A stretch of DNA of 64,000 nucleotides from Pseudomonadota bacterium. Its GTDB lineage: Bacteria > Myxococcota_A > Polyangia > Polyangiales > Polyangiaceae. A program made the position numbers and the translations under genes. This document shows positions 44,505 to 53,124 of this stretch, piece after piece. The notes below the pieces were generated by a model that saw only the letters and a list, made by a program, of their open reading frames with translations, did not search any database and was not told where the DNA came from. The stretch covers positions 9,829-73,828 of the forward strand of contig JAEYWK010000199.1 in the NCBI GenBank assembly GCA_023431345.1. Direction: 5' to 3'. Every line of letters begins with the position of its first letter. The stretch's first letter is position 1.

Positions 44505-45929
44505 CTAGAAGCGCGCTTGCAGCCCGACCATCCAGCTGAGGCTGTCAGGCGCCAGGAACTCCCGCTCGCCGCTGGCCTGGAGCGCGGTGAGGTTCGGATC
44601 ACGCCGGTAGTCGAAGAGCCCGCTGAGCGCAACCGAGCGTGAGGCCTGAAACCGCAGAGAGACGCGGGCTGCGAGCACCGGCAAGCGCGCCGCCCCCGGC
44701 GGCAGCGCCGCCAGCCCGGCGGCTCCCGCCACGAACATTTGCGGCAGCCCGGCGGCGCCGTTGACGGTTTCGAGCGCGGCCGGCAGCGTGACGTCCAGCT
44801 CCGCGCCGGGCGTCAGCGAAACCGACGGCAGCGTCCAGCCGCCGCCGATCAACAAGCGGAGCTCGGCGCGCTCGATGGCGCGTGGTGACGTGAGCTGCAA
44901 CACCCCGCGCTCATTGCGCTGCACGAAGCGCAAGCTTCGCCACGAAGCGACCGCATGCCCGCGCCAGCCGCCACGCTGGGTCGAGCCGTAGAGCGCGGCT
45001 GCTGGCGCGGGCACGAGCCCGGTGGCGTCCGCCGATGACGCGAGCGGGGTGCGTTCGACGAGCAGCGAGCCTTCGAGCGCGAGCGCGTCCCCCTCGTTCG
45101 GCGACGCGGCGAGCGCGGTCGCCTCCTGACCGAACGACGGCCTGCGGAAAGGCTCGAGCGCCAGCTGCGGCTCATCGACCCCGCGTCGCCAGACCACGCG
45201 CACCGACGCTCCCTCGAACGGCTCACTCGCGCGTGAGCCCGGCGAGAACGGTGGCCGCTGGAAGTAACCGAGACCGACGTCGAAGCGCCAGGCTGGCGAC
45301 GGCGCCAGCTGCGCGCCGGCGAGCGCGCCGAAGCGCCGCCCGCCGCCGAGCTCGCTCGTCATTTTCGCCCATTTTGCCCCCGCGAAGACCGTTGCAGGAC
45401 CGAGCATGAGCGTCACGAGCGCGCCCGGAGCGCCTCCTTGCTGACTCAGGAACACCGACTGACGCGCCTTCACGTCGGTGCCGCCCCAGTCGAGCGAGTG
45501 CAGCTGGCCGAGCCGCAGGTAGTCGGTGTCGAACGGGAACGCTCTCAGCTCGAGGCGAGCCTGCGGCGCGAGACGAACCGCCACCGCGACCGAGCTCGAG
45601 GCGTCGCGCACCGCCAGCGGCGCCTCAGCTCCGAGTGAACCGAGCGCCGCCTCGACGCGCAGCACGGCCGACGTCGTGAGCGCAGGCCACGGTCCTGCCT
45701 CCTCGAGCGCTTCGGTAACCCGGGCACGGCTCTCCTGCTCGGAGCCGCGGCTCCACAGCTCGCTGCCAGGTGCGTCGCCCGCCTCCCGATCAGAAGCCAG
45801 AAGGTCTTCGGAGCGATAGCTGAGCAAGAGCTCCGTCTCTGCGTGCGCGAACGGCGTCGTGAGGAGCGTCGTGAGGAGCGTCGACGCCAGCAGCCACTCC
45901 CAGCTAACGCAGTACTTGAATGCGGTCAT
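44505..45929 (-). CDS. Exported outer-membrane beta-barrel-like protein
   Basis: 474 aa. Signal peptide (WEWLLASTLLTTLLTTPFAHA), where LLTT is duplicated by a 12-bp repeat near 45858-45881. The rest is a run of amphipathic strands without Cys (LELRAFPFDTDYLRLGQLHSLDWGG, WRFDVGLGYFQRPPF, ASVRVVWRRG) and ends LSWMVGLQARF with terminal Phe, as in outer-membrane proteins. It overlaps the upstream 5'-nucleotidase-like gene by 26 bp, so both belong to one unit. I recognise no named family; a transport or adhesion role is possible. Confidence 0.78.
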   Translation of the reverse strand: MTAFKYCVSWEWLLASTLLTTLLTTPFAHAETELLLSYRSEDLLASDREAGDAPGSELWSRGSEQESRARVTEALEEAGPWPALTTSAVLRVEAALGSLGAEAPLAVRDASSSVAVAVRLAPQARLELRAFPFDTDYLRLGQLHSLDWGGTDVKARQSVFLSQQGGAPGALVTLMLGPATVFAGAKWAKMTSELGGGRRFGALAGAQLAPSPAWRFDVGLGYFQRPPFSPGSRASEPFEGASVRVVWRRGVDEPQLALEPFRRPSFGQEATALAASPNEGDALALEGSLLVERTPLASSADATGLVPAPAAALYGSTQRGGWRGHAVASWRSLRFVQRNERGVLQLTSPRAIERAELRLLIGGGWTLPSVSLTPGAELDVTLPAALETVNGAAGLPQMFVAGAAGLAALPPGAARLPVLAARVSLRFQASRSVALSGLFDYRRDPNLTALQASGEREFLAPDSLSWMVGLQARF

Positions 45930-47673
45930 CGCGCCCCCCCGCCAGGCGCGGCAGGTCGCCGCACAGCCCTCGCGCTCGCTCAGCCGTCACCGGACAGCCC
46001 GCGAGCCCGAACGCCGCCCCACACCGCAGCGCCGACAACTCGAGCGCCGCCTCGACGCAGTCCGCCGCGACGCGCGCCGGCAGCGCCGAGAACGAGAAGT
46101 AACGGCTGATGGCGGCCACGACGTCGAGCGCGATGGGCTCCGTGAACGGGCGCAGCTCCGCGAAATCCGCGCCAGCGCTCGCCAGGTATTCGGGGAGCGC
46201 GACGCGCACCAGCTCCGCGTCGTCGAGGCGCGTGTCGCCACGCCAGGCCTCGACGCAGTTCGCATCCGCGCAGCCGCTGCAGCGCAGGCGGAGCCGCATG
46301 CCCGAAACTTGCAGCGCGCTCACGCACTCACGAGCCGCTGACTTGCGGGACGACCGCAAAAGGCCGCGACGCAGCGCCGCCCCCGGCACGAGCCCGCTCC
46401 GCCACGGCTCTTCGAACGGAAACGCGAGCTCGAGATCGCCGCGTGAGACGAGACCCGCTTCTATATCGGCGCGCAGCCCCGACGTGTTCAGCAGCACGAC
46501 ATCCGCGCCCGTTTCGAGCCGCACCGCGTCCGTCGTGAGGTTGCCCAGCGCGGCGTCGCCGCCGAGCGCCGCCTCTCGCGCGATGCGCGTCGGCGCGAAG
46601 GCTAGCGGCGGCTCCGGGGGCAATTGGAGCGGCTCTAGGGCCGCGATGACGCGGGGGCTGGGCGGTACGTCGGCGCTGGCGGCGGCGCGCCCGAGCGCGA
46701 GCTCCGCGACTTCGTAGCCCGCGCCGTCGTCGACGAGCTGGAGCTCGATCCGGCTCAGCCACTTGCCGTAGGCGCCGCTGTGAACGATCGGCACGCGACG
46801 GGCTGCGCAGCCGCGCGACCTCTGCAGCGCGAAGCTCTGGCAATCGTCCTCCCACTCCGCCTCGGCCGTGACGAGGTGCTGGTGGCCCCCGAGCACCACG
46901 TCCACGCCCGTCGTGCTTCGAACGAGCGCGCGATCTTCGTCCAGGCCGAGGTGACTGAGCACGACGACCAGCGCAGCGCGACTCGAGATTTCGTCGATCG
47001 CCGTTTGCAGCGCGTGCGCGCTGTCGCGCGCGGCCGTGACCTGCCAAGTGTTTTCAGCGTCCGACAAGCTGGGCGGGCTGCGCAGATTCGCGACGCCGAT
47101 GACCCCTAGCCAGAGCCCGCCCGCCTTCACGAGCGCGCTTGAGCTCCACGCGCCGAGCAGCGGCGAGCTGGACCGCGGCGACAAGTTGGCGGCGAGCAGC
47201 GGAAACCGCGCTTCGACCGCGCGCTCTGCGAGCTCCGCGGGCGGCAGCGACAGCTCGTGATTGCCGAGCGCCATCGCCGACAGCCCGAGCGCGCTGAGCA
47301 GCGCGATTTCGGCGCTTCCGGCGTAGCGGTGGAAGATCTCGGCGCCTTCCAGCGCGTCGCCCGAGTCGAGCCAAACCGCGCTCGGAGCGCGCTGCCACGC
47401 CGCTTGCAGGAGGCTGTCGAGGCGCGCGAGGCCGCCCACCTCGTCGAGCGCGCCCGCGCGGCCCAGGCCTAGCTCCGCCTCGAAGCTCGAGATGCGGGAG
47501 CGAAAGGGCCACACGCGCGAATGCCAATCGGAAGTGTGAAGGAGCGTGACCACCGCTTCGGGCGGCTGCGCTGCGACAGGCACTGGGCTGCAGCCCATCG
47601 CGCCCAGGCTCATGGCGCCGGTGAGCCACCAACCGAGGTTCAGCGCTCCGCCGGAGATGGGTCGCCGTCGCAT
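45904..47673 (-). CDS. 5'-nucleotidase / UshA-like metallophosphatase lipoprotein
   Basis: 589 aa. Leader ends LGAMGC, a lipobox. The calcineurin-like domain has the dimetal motifs LLHTSDWHSRVWP, DSGDALEG, MALGNHELSLP, VVLSHLGLDED and VVLGGHQH, all in order, then the 5'-nucleotidase C-terminal domain with NLTTDAVRLETGADVVLLNTSGLRADIEAG and the substrate-stacking region FPFEEPW. The family hydrolyses nucleotides in the periplasm to recover nucleoside and phosphate. Two extra Cys pairs near the end may form disulfides. Cotranscribed with the barrel protein, which could import the products. Confidence 0.9.
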   Translation of the reverse strand: MRRRPISGGALNLGWWLTGAMSLGAMGCSPVPVAAQPPEAVVTLLHTSDWHSRVWPFRSRISSFEAELGLGRAGALDEVGGLARLDSLLQAAWQRAPSAVWLDSGDALEGAEIFHRYAGSAEIALLSALGLSAMALGNHELSLPPAELAERAVEARFPLLAANLSPRSSSPLLGAWSSSALVKAGGLWLGVIGVANLRSPPSLSDAENTWQVTAARDSAHALQTAIDEISSRAALVVVLSHLGLDEDRALVRSTTGVDVVLGGHQHLVTAEAEWEDDCQSFALQRSRGCAARRVPIVHSGAYGKWLSRIELQLVDDGAGYEVAELALGRAAASADVPPSPRVIAALEPLQLPPEPPLAFAPTRIAREAALGGDAALGNLTTDAVRLETGADVVLLNTSGLRADIEAGLVSRGDLELAFPFEEPWRSGLVPGAALRRGLLRSSRKSAARECVSALQVSGMRLRLRCSGCADANCVEAWRGDTRLDDAELVRVALPEYLASAGADFAELRPFTEPIALDVVAAISRYFSFSALPARVAADCVEAALELSALRCGAAFGLAGCPVTAERARGLCGDLPRLAGGRDDRIQVLR

Positions 47674-47735
47674 GGCCGCTCATCGGCCAGCGCTCGCCCC
47701 CGGTTGCGCGTCGAGTGCGGGCCCTCGCGCCGCGC

Positions 47736-49568
47736 TCAGCCTTCGGACAGCAGACGCCCGAAATGCCGCGTCAGCGCCGCTTGCACCCCAGCCGCCGTGC
47801 GCTCGGCCAGGGCGTCGGCCGCGGCGAGCTCGGTCTGCGCCAGCGTCACGTTCGCGAGCACCTCGCGAACCTCGGGCACCGCGGCGGCCTCCATGCTCAT
47901 TTCTCGAAGCCCCATGCCCACGAGGAGCAAGGCCGCCATCGGATCGCTCGCCATCGCCCCGCACAGCAAGACGGGCCGCTGCCGCGCCTTTCCCGCGTCC
48001 AGCACGTTGCGAACCAGCCGCAAGATAGCCGGATCGAAGTAGGACGCCAGGTAGGCGAGCTCCGGAGTCGAGCGGTCGACGGCGAGAGTGTACTGCACCA
48101 GGTCGTTCGTGCCGATGCTCATGAACTCGGCATGCTCCGCGAACTCCGAGGCCATCACCGCCGCCGACGGCACCTCGACCATGATGCCGATGGGGATGTG
48201 CTCGGCGCGCGGCAACCCGCGAGCGTCCACGTCTTTGACCGCCTGCTCGAACAGCTCTTTGACCGCGAACAGCTCACCCAGCGAGGCGATCATCGGCAGC
48301 AAGATGCGCAGCTTTCCGTGCGCGGTGGCGCGCACCATCGCCCGCAGCTGGGTCATGAAGATCTCGGGGCGCGCCAAGCCGAGCCGAACCGCCCGCAGCC
48401 CCAACGCCGGGTTCATCTCCGACGGCACCTGGAACACCGACACGAACTTGTCGCCGCCGATGTCGAAGGTGCGTAGCGTCACCGACAGCGGATTCATGAT
48501 CTCCGCTACTTTTCGGTAGGTTTCGTACTGCTCGTCTTCCGTGGGCGGCTGGCTGCGATCGACGTACAGAAACTCCGTGCGGTACAGCCCGATGCCGCGC
48601 GCGCCGTGGCTCAGCGCACCCAGGGCCTCCGACGGAAGCTCGATGTTGGCGCGCAGCTCGATCAACTCACCCGAGCCGAGCTTGATCGGACGATCGCGCG
48701 CCTCGCGACGCAGGCGCGCCGTCTCGCGGAAGCGCGCCGCCCGCTCCTGATACTCCACCACGGCTTCGGGCCGCGGGTGCAGCAGCACCTGGCCGCGCAA
48801 GCCGTCGACGATGATGGAGTCACCGCTGCCGATGCGGCTGAGCGCGCCCGCCACCCCGACCACGGCCGGGATCTCGAGGGCGCGCGCGACGATCGCGGTG
48901 TGGCTGGTGCGCGTGCCGACCTCGGTCACCAGCGCCAGCACTTTGTCTCGAGTCAGCCCCACGGTCTCGGCGGGCGAAAGATCGTGCGCAACCAGCACGC
49001 GCGGCTCGTTGGTGTCGGGGACCACGGGCCCAGAGACTCCGCCGATGGCCAGACGGATCCGCGCGCCCACGAACTCGAAATCGTGGCTGCGCTCGGCCAA
49101 GTAGGCGTCGCCCGCCCGCCGCAGCTGCGCCGCCATCTCCGTCACCGCTTGATCCAGCGCCCACTCGGCACAGATCAGCTCCCGCTCGATGCGCTTCTGC
49201 ACCTCCGCCAGCAGCAGCTCATCCTCCACCATCAACGTGTAAGCCTCGAGCACCGACAGCTCGATCTTGGTCGCGCTGGCGCGCGCCTTGTTCGACAGCT
49301 CCCGCAGCTCCGCCGAGGCTTTGGCGACGCCCCCCTTGAAGCGATCCAGCTCCGGGCCCACCTCTTCGATCGTCACGTGGCGATGCACGACGCCGGTGCG
49401 ACCGGTCTGAAGCACCGCCGCCCTGCCCAGCGCGACGCCGGGCGAGCCTGCCAACCCAGACAGCGGCAGCTCGCCGCGTGGCGGTTTTGGGGCTTCGCCC
49501 TTCAGGGCGTCGGCCTTGTCTCGTTCGGCCTTGTCCCCATCGGGTCGCTCGGGGGTGCCTTCGCTCAT
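47736..49568 (-). CDS. ptsI: Phosphoenolpyruvate-protein phosphotransferase (PTS Enzyme I)
   Basis: 610 aa. Takes phosphate from PEP and passes it to HPr. A charged 30-residue leader precedes the HPr-binding helical domain; the phosphorylated His lies in GTRTSHTAIVARALEIPAVVG (about 215-235); the PEP-binding barrel has ARGIGLYRTEFLY, LRTFDIGGDKF, NPALGLRAVRLGLA, GTNDLVQYTLAVDR and the C-terminal Cys in LCGAMASDP. There is no N-terminal GAF, so it is not the PtsP type. Start overlaps ptsH by 4 bp. No sugar-specific permease is present nearby, so the chain probably has a regulatory role. Confidence 0.95.
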   Translation of the reverse strand: MSEGTPERPDGDKAERDKADALKGEAPKPPRGELPLSGLAGSPGVALGRAAVLQTGRTGVVHRHVTIEEVGPELDRFKGGVAKASAELRELSNKARASATKIELSVLEAYTLMVEDELLLAEVQKRIERELICAEWALDQAVTEMAAQLRRAGDAYLAERSHDFEFVGARIRLAIGGVSGPVVPDTNEPRVLVAHDLSPAETVGLTRDKVLALVTEVGTRTSHTAIVARALEIPAVVGVAGALSRIGSGDSIIVDGLRGQVLLHPRPEAVVEYQERAARFRETARLRREARDRPIKLGSGELIELRANIELPSEALGALSHGARGIGLYRTEFLYVDRSQPPTEDEQYETYRKVAEIMNPLSVTLRTFDIGGDKFVSVFQVPSEMNPALGLRAVRLGLARPEIFMTQLRAMVRATAHGKLRILLPMIASLGELFAVKELFEQAVKDVDARGLPRAEHIPIGIMVEVPSAAVMASEFAEHAEFMSIGTNDLVQYTLAVDRSTPELAYLASYFDPAILRLVRNVLDAGKARQRPVLLCGAMASDPMAALLLVGMGLREMSMEAAAVPEVREVLANVTLAQTELAAADALAERTAAGVQAALTRHFGRLLSEG

Positions 49569-49840
49569 TCGTCCTCACCGAAGCGGTCATGGATGAGCTG
49601 CCCGAGCTTCGCGACCGCCTCCTCCGCGGAGGGGCCGCTGGCTTCGACGTCGAGCTTGGTGCCCTTGGAGCCGCAGAGCAGCAGCACGCCCATCACGCTC
49701 TTGGCGTTGGCGACCTGCCCCGCGCGGCCTACCGTGATGTCACACGGGAACTTCGCCGCCAGCTGCACCAGCTTCGTGGCCGCGCGTGCGTGCAAGCCCA
49801 GCTTGTTTCGCACTTCGAAAGTGCCCCTCGCGATTGTCAT
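49565..49840 (-). CDS. ptsH: HPr phosphocarrier protein
   Basis: 91 aa, the HPr size. Residues NKLGLHARAATKLV carry the His phosphorylated by Enzyme I, and NAKSVMGVLLL carries the regulatory Ser that HPr kinase/phosphorylase modifies, so both forms of control are possible. Start ATG at 49840 overlaps rapZ by 4 bp and the stop overlaps ptsI by 4 bp. Longer upstream frames are antisense-like and rejected. Confidence 0.95.
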   Translation of the reverse strand: MTIARGTFEVRNKLGLHARAATKLVQLAAKFPCDITVGRAGQVANAKSVMGVLLLCGSKGTKLDVEASGPSAEEAVAKLGQLIHDRFGEDE

Positions 49841-50802
49841 GTCGAATGGCCTCCGTCGGGGTCGCCGCCCTTGCCCGTGGTGGTGACGCGGTCCACGTCG
49901 CGATGAATGACGTCGATGGGAAGGCTCGTCTTCTCGCGCAGGCGCCGCGCCAGCTCCTCGCTGACGACGACCGAGCGATGCCGACCGCCGGTACAGCCGA
50001 TGCCGACGGTGAGGTAACTCTTGCCCTCGCGCGCGAAGCGCGGCAGGCAAAACTCGAGTAGCCCGCCCGCCTGCGCGAGGAACTCGAGCGTGCCGTCGCT
50101 GCCGAGCACGTAATCACGCACGGCTTCCGTCGTACCCGGCAGCTTCGACAGCTGCGGTACGAAGTACGGATTGTCCAGGAAACGCACGTCGAGCACCATG
50201 TCCGCGTCCACCGGCGGCCCGAATTTGAAGCCGAACGACAAAATGCGCACCTTGAGCCGAGGCGCGCCGCCTGCGCTCGGCCCGAAGTGCGCCAGCACCT
50301 CGCGCCTCAAGTCATGAACGCTCATGCGCGTCGTGTCGAGCACGATCGACGCCCGGGCCCTGAGCGACGTCAGCAGCTCTCGTTCGATGCGGATCCCGTC
50401 GAGCACGGCCAGAGCGCCTTGCTCGCTGCCCGCCTCCCAGGTCGTGCTGAGCGGGTGCGGCCGACGCGTGCTGGAGAAGCGTCGCAGCAAGGCTTCATCG
50501 CTGGCGTCGAGGAAGAGCACCGTCAGCTCTCGTTCGCCCGGTATCGAAAGCTGCTGCAGCACCGCCGCCGCGTCGTCGAGGAAACGACGAACCCGCACGT
50601 CGATGCCGAACGCGACGCGCCTCACCCCGGCTGCGGCGAAGGCGCTGAGCGTCTGCGGCAGCACGGCGGTGGGGAGGCTATCGACACAAAAGTACCCCAA
50701 GTCCTCGAGGGCGTTGACCGCCGTCGTCTTGCCTGCGCCGCTCAAGCCCGTCACGACCACGACTTGCGTGATCTTGCGGCGATCGCCGGCGAGCTCGGTC
50801 AT
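49837..50802 (-). CDS. rapZ: RNase adapter / nucleotide-binding protein RapZ
   Basis: 321 aa. The P-loop VTGLSGAGKTTAVNALEDLGY lies near 19-39 and the C-terminal signature GIGCTGGRHRSVVVSEEL near 288-305; VDSLPTAVLP and LDASDEALLRRFSSTRRPHPL are also typical. In enterobacteria RapZ binds the small RNA GlmZ and controls amino-sugar synthesis; in other bacteria its role is less clear. It sits between hprK and ptsH with 4-bp overlaps at both ends, the order seen in many non-enteric proteobacteria. Confidence 0.96.
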   Translation of the reverse strand: MTELAGDRRKITQVVVVTGLSGAGKTTAVNALEDLGYFCVDSLPTAVLPQTLSAFAAAGVRRVAFGIDVRVRRFLDDAAAVLQQLSIPGERELTVLFLDASDEALLRRFSSTRRPHPLSTTWEAGSEQGALAVLDGIRIERELLTSLRARASIVLDTTRMSVHDLRREVLAHFGPSAGGAPRLKVRILSFGFKFGPPVDADMVLDVRFLDNPYFVPQLSKLPGTTEAVRDYVLGSDGTLEFLAQAGGLLEFCLPRFAREGKSYLTVGIGCTGGRHRSVVVSEELARRLREKTSLPIDVIHRDVDRVTTTGKGGDPDGGHST

Positions 50803-51893
50803 GGCTTACGCTCCGGTAGCCCGGGCCCGACGGCGACGGGCGGCGGCGCCGAGCTCTCGTTGGGCGTGAACGCCCGAAACTGGCTGCTCGGCGGGCGCAG
50901 CGTGCGCGGCTCCGGCGTCTCGGGGCGCAGCGTTTCGCTGCGCAGCAGGCCTTGCTCGAGGTTCTTCACGAACTCGCGCGCGGGGTGGTGCCCCGCTTGG
51001 CGCAGCAGCTCGTTGCGCGCCGCGATCTCGATGATGCTGCTCATGTTGCGGCCAGGCCGGACCGGCAGCACCACCTCGCGCACCGAGACGCCGAGCACGT
51101 CGCGGTAGCGATCTTCGAGGCCGATGCGGTCGTACGGCGCGTCGGGTTGCCACAGCTGCAGCTCCACCACCAAGTCCACGCGCTTGCGCTCGCGGATCGC
51201 CGTCACCCCAAACAGATCCTTGATGTTCAGGATCCCCAGCCCTCGCACCTCGATGTGATGCCGCAGCAGCTGCGCCGGCTGCCCGAACACCATACCCGGC
51301 GGTCGGTAGTCGCACTCGATCACGTCGTCCGCCACCAGCCGGTGGCCGCGCATCACCAGCTCGAGCGCGCACTCGCTCTTGCCGATGCCGCTCTTCCCGA
51401 GCAACATCACGCCCACCTCGAAGACGTCGACGAGCACGCCGTGAATGCGGGTGCGCGGCGCCAAGCGCTCGTCGAGCAGCGTGTGCAGCGACGCGATCAC
51501 GGCCGATGAACGCTCGGTGCAGACGACCAGCGGTGTTCCCGTGCGCTCGGCGGCCAGGCAGAACGGCCGCGGAGGGTCCACACCGCGCGTGACCACGACG
51601 CACGCGAGCGGCAGCGAAAAGAAGGCTTCGGCGGCGCGCTCTTGTTGCTCGCTCGTCAGCCCCTCGGCGTAGCTCATCTCGGTCTCGCCGAGCACCTGGA
51701 TACGCTCCGGCGCCACGCCATGCAGGTGCCCCACCAGCACGAGGCCCGACTTCTGAATACGAGCGTGAGCGATCTCGCGTCCGAGCCCCGCGGCCCCCGC
51801 TACCAGCCGCACGTTGAGCCCGAGGTGGGGATCATCGAGGAGCTCACGCACCGACATGGCTCGGAGCGTCTGCGAAGGGGGCTCGTAGGTCAC
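50799..51893 (-). CDS. hprK: HPr kinase/phosphorylase
   Basis: 364 aa from a GTG with GAGGTGAGG shortly upstream. It phosphorylates and dephosphorylates the Ser of HPr. An N-terminal domain (about 10-140) precedes the catalytic part with Walker A GKSGIGKS near 168-175, VADDVIECDY, and the HprK signature EVRGLGILNIKDLFG; the C-terminal motif PVRPGRNMSSIIEIAARNELL fits. A 50-residue Pro-rich tail follows (PPSSQFRAFTPNESSAPPPV), longer than usual. It is 12 bp after ptsN and overlaps rapZ by 4 bp. Confidence 0.95.
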   Translation of the reverse strand: MTYEPPSQTLRAMSVRELLDDPHLGLNVRLVAGAAGLGREIAHARIQKSGLVLVGHLHGVAPERIQVLGETEMSYAEGLTSEQQERAAEAFFSLPLACVVVTRGVDPPRPFCLAAERTGTPLVVCTERSSAVIASLHTLLDERLAPRTRIHGVLVDVFEVGVMLLGKSGIGKSECALELVMRGHRLVADDVIECDYRPPGMVFGQPAQLLRHHIEVRGLGILNIKDLFGVTAIRERKRVDLVVELQLWQPDAPYDRIGLEDRYRDVLGVSVREVVLPVRPGRNMSSIIEIAARNELLRQAGHHPAREFVKNLEQGLLRSETLRPETPEPRTLRPPSSQFRAFTPNESSAPPPVAVGPGLPERKP

Positions 51894-51905
51894 ACTCGCC
51901 TCACC

Positions 51906-52412
51906 TCATTTGGCGGCCGCGTCGTGCGCTTCGATCAGCGCGTAAGCCGAAGACGAGCTGTCGGCGTTGGCGAGCTGCTTGCGCGTGCCCTCGTCGCGGA
52001 GCAGCCGTGAAATGCGCGCCAGCGTACGCAGGTGCTCGCCGGTCGCGCGCTTCGGTCCCACGACGCCGAAGACGATGTGGACGGGCTGGCCGTCGATGGC
52101 ATCGAAATCGATGCCTTGGGGGAAGAGCAGGAGCGCCGCCGCCTGCCCTTCCGCCTTCTCGAGCGCGCTGTGAGGGATGGCGACGCCGTCGCCGATGCCC
52201 GTGCTCTGCAGCTGTTCGCGCTCGAGGAGCAGGGCGAGCACGTCCTCCTCCGGCGCAGAGACGGCGCCGCCGAGCAGGCGCGCGAGCGCGCGCAGCGCCT
52301 CCGCTTTACTCGGCAGAGCGCCGCTCTTGTCGACCAGGATTCGATCACTCGTGAGGATGTCGGAGAGGCGCATGGCTACCGGAGTTTGCAGCGTGCTCGC
52401 TTGCAAGTTCAT
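51906..52412 (-). CDS. ptsN: PTS IIA-like nitrogen-regulatory protein PtsN
   Basis: 168 aa. IIA-Ntr domain with the phosphorylated His in GIGDGVAIPHSALEKAE (about 72-88), preceded by LLLEREQLQSTGIG. Start ATG at 52412 overlaps the hpf stop (ATGA); another Met 13 codons in (MRLSDILTS) is the commoner family start, so the exact start is open. IIA-Ntr modulates potassium uptake, nitrogen and envelope stress responses in other proteobacteria. With ptsH, ptsI and hprK in the same unit it would be an acceptor of the phosphate chain. Confidence 0.92.
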   Translation of the reverse strand: MNLQASTLQTPVAMRLSDILTSDRILVDKSGALPSKAEALRALARLLGGAVSAPEEDVLALLLEREQLQSTGIGDGVAIPHSALEKAEGQAAALLLFPQGIDFDAIDGQPVHIVFGVVGPKRATGEHLRTLARISRLLRDEGTRKQLANADSSSSAYALIEAHDAAAK

Positions 52413-52822
52413 CGCTTGGTCTTCTTGGCGACCTTCTTCGCGGCGGGCGCCTTCTTGGCGACCTTCTTCGCCGCGCGCGGCGCCCGGCTCGCCGGAGCTT
52501 CGTCGCTCGCGCGCGTGGCCGTCTTGGCGGTGCGGCGACGCGCCTCTGCGGCGCCCTTGCTCACGCGAATCTGCCGGTCGAGCTTCTCGATCATGCGATC
52601 GATCGACGTGTACATGTCGTCGCTGCTCTCTTTCGCTTCGAGATGCGCGCCTCCGCTCGAGATGCGCGCCTCCGCCACGTGCTTGAGCTTGTCCACCGAG
52701 ATGGTCAGCTTCGCGGTCATCGGCTGACGCAGAAATTTCTGCAGCTTTCCGAGCTTGGCGGCTGCGTGCTTCTTGATGGCCTCACTCGCGTCCATGTGGC
52801 GAAAAGTGATGCTGACGTTCAT
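52409..52822 (-). CDS. hpf: Ribosome hibernation promoting factor
   Basis: 137 aa from ATG 52822, with AAGGAG upstream; the longer frame to 53017 is not coding-like. HPF/YfiA family: MNVSITFRHMDASEAIKKHAA at the start, then KLTISVDKLKHVAEARI and EAKESSDDMYTSIDRMIEKLDRQI. It parks ribosomes as inactive dimers in slow growth. Instead of the long-HPF dimer domain it has a Lys/Ala tail (AAKKVAKKAPAAKKVAKKTK), resembling histone-H1-like tails common in this phylum, which might bind rRNA. Located after rpoN, as in many proteobacteria. Confidence 0.93.
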   Translation of the reverse strand: MNVSITFRHMDASEAIKKHAAAKLGKLQKFLRQPMTAKLTISVDKLKHVAEARISSGGAHLEAKESSDDMYTSIDRMIEKLDRQIRVSKGAAEARRRTAKTATRASDEAPASRAPRAAKKVAKKAPAAKKVAKKTKR

Positions 52823-53124
52823 GTTGGATAGAGCTCCTTGGCTTCTCCACATTAGACCCCAAGTAATCGGGGCCCGCCAGTCTCCTGGGCTCTCTGCGCC
52901 AACGACGATCAGGCGCCGCGCACGGTCGCGACACGCAGAGCGCACCGCGACGCGCCCGCTTCTCCCCCGCGCTTCTCCCGGTTCTCCACTCGGCGCCGCG
53001 CCGCCTCGCAGACCCATCGGCGCGAGCAGGCCCGGCGGCGGGTGAGACAGCGCGCCCGCGCGCGGTGAGATCAGCGCGCGCGCACTTCGTTAACCGACGC
53101 CGCAGGCCGGTCGCGCCAGGGCGG
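52823..53124. other. 302-bp gap between rpoN and hpf
   Basis: No gene is seen. Near its lower end, on the minus strand, TCTAAT (plus 52851-52856) could be a -10 box about 30 bases before the hpf ATG, but no good -35 accompanies it. An internal promoter for hpf and the distal PTS genes is plausible given the gap. The rest is very GC-rich with no clear hairpin. Confidence 0.45.
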
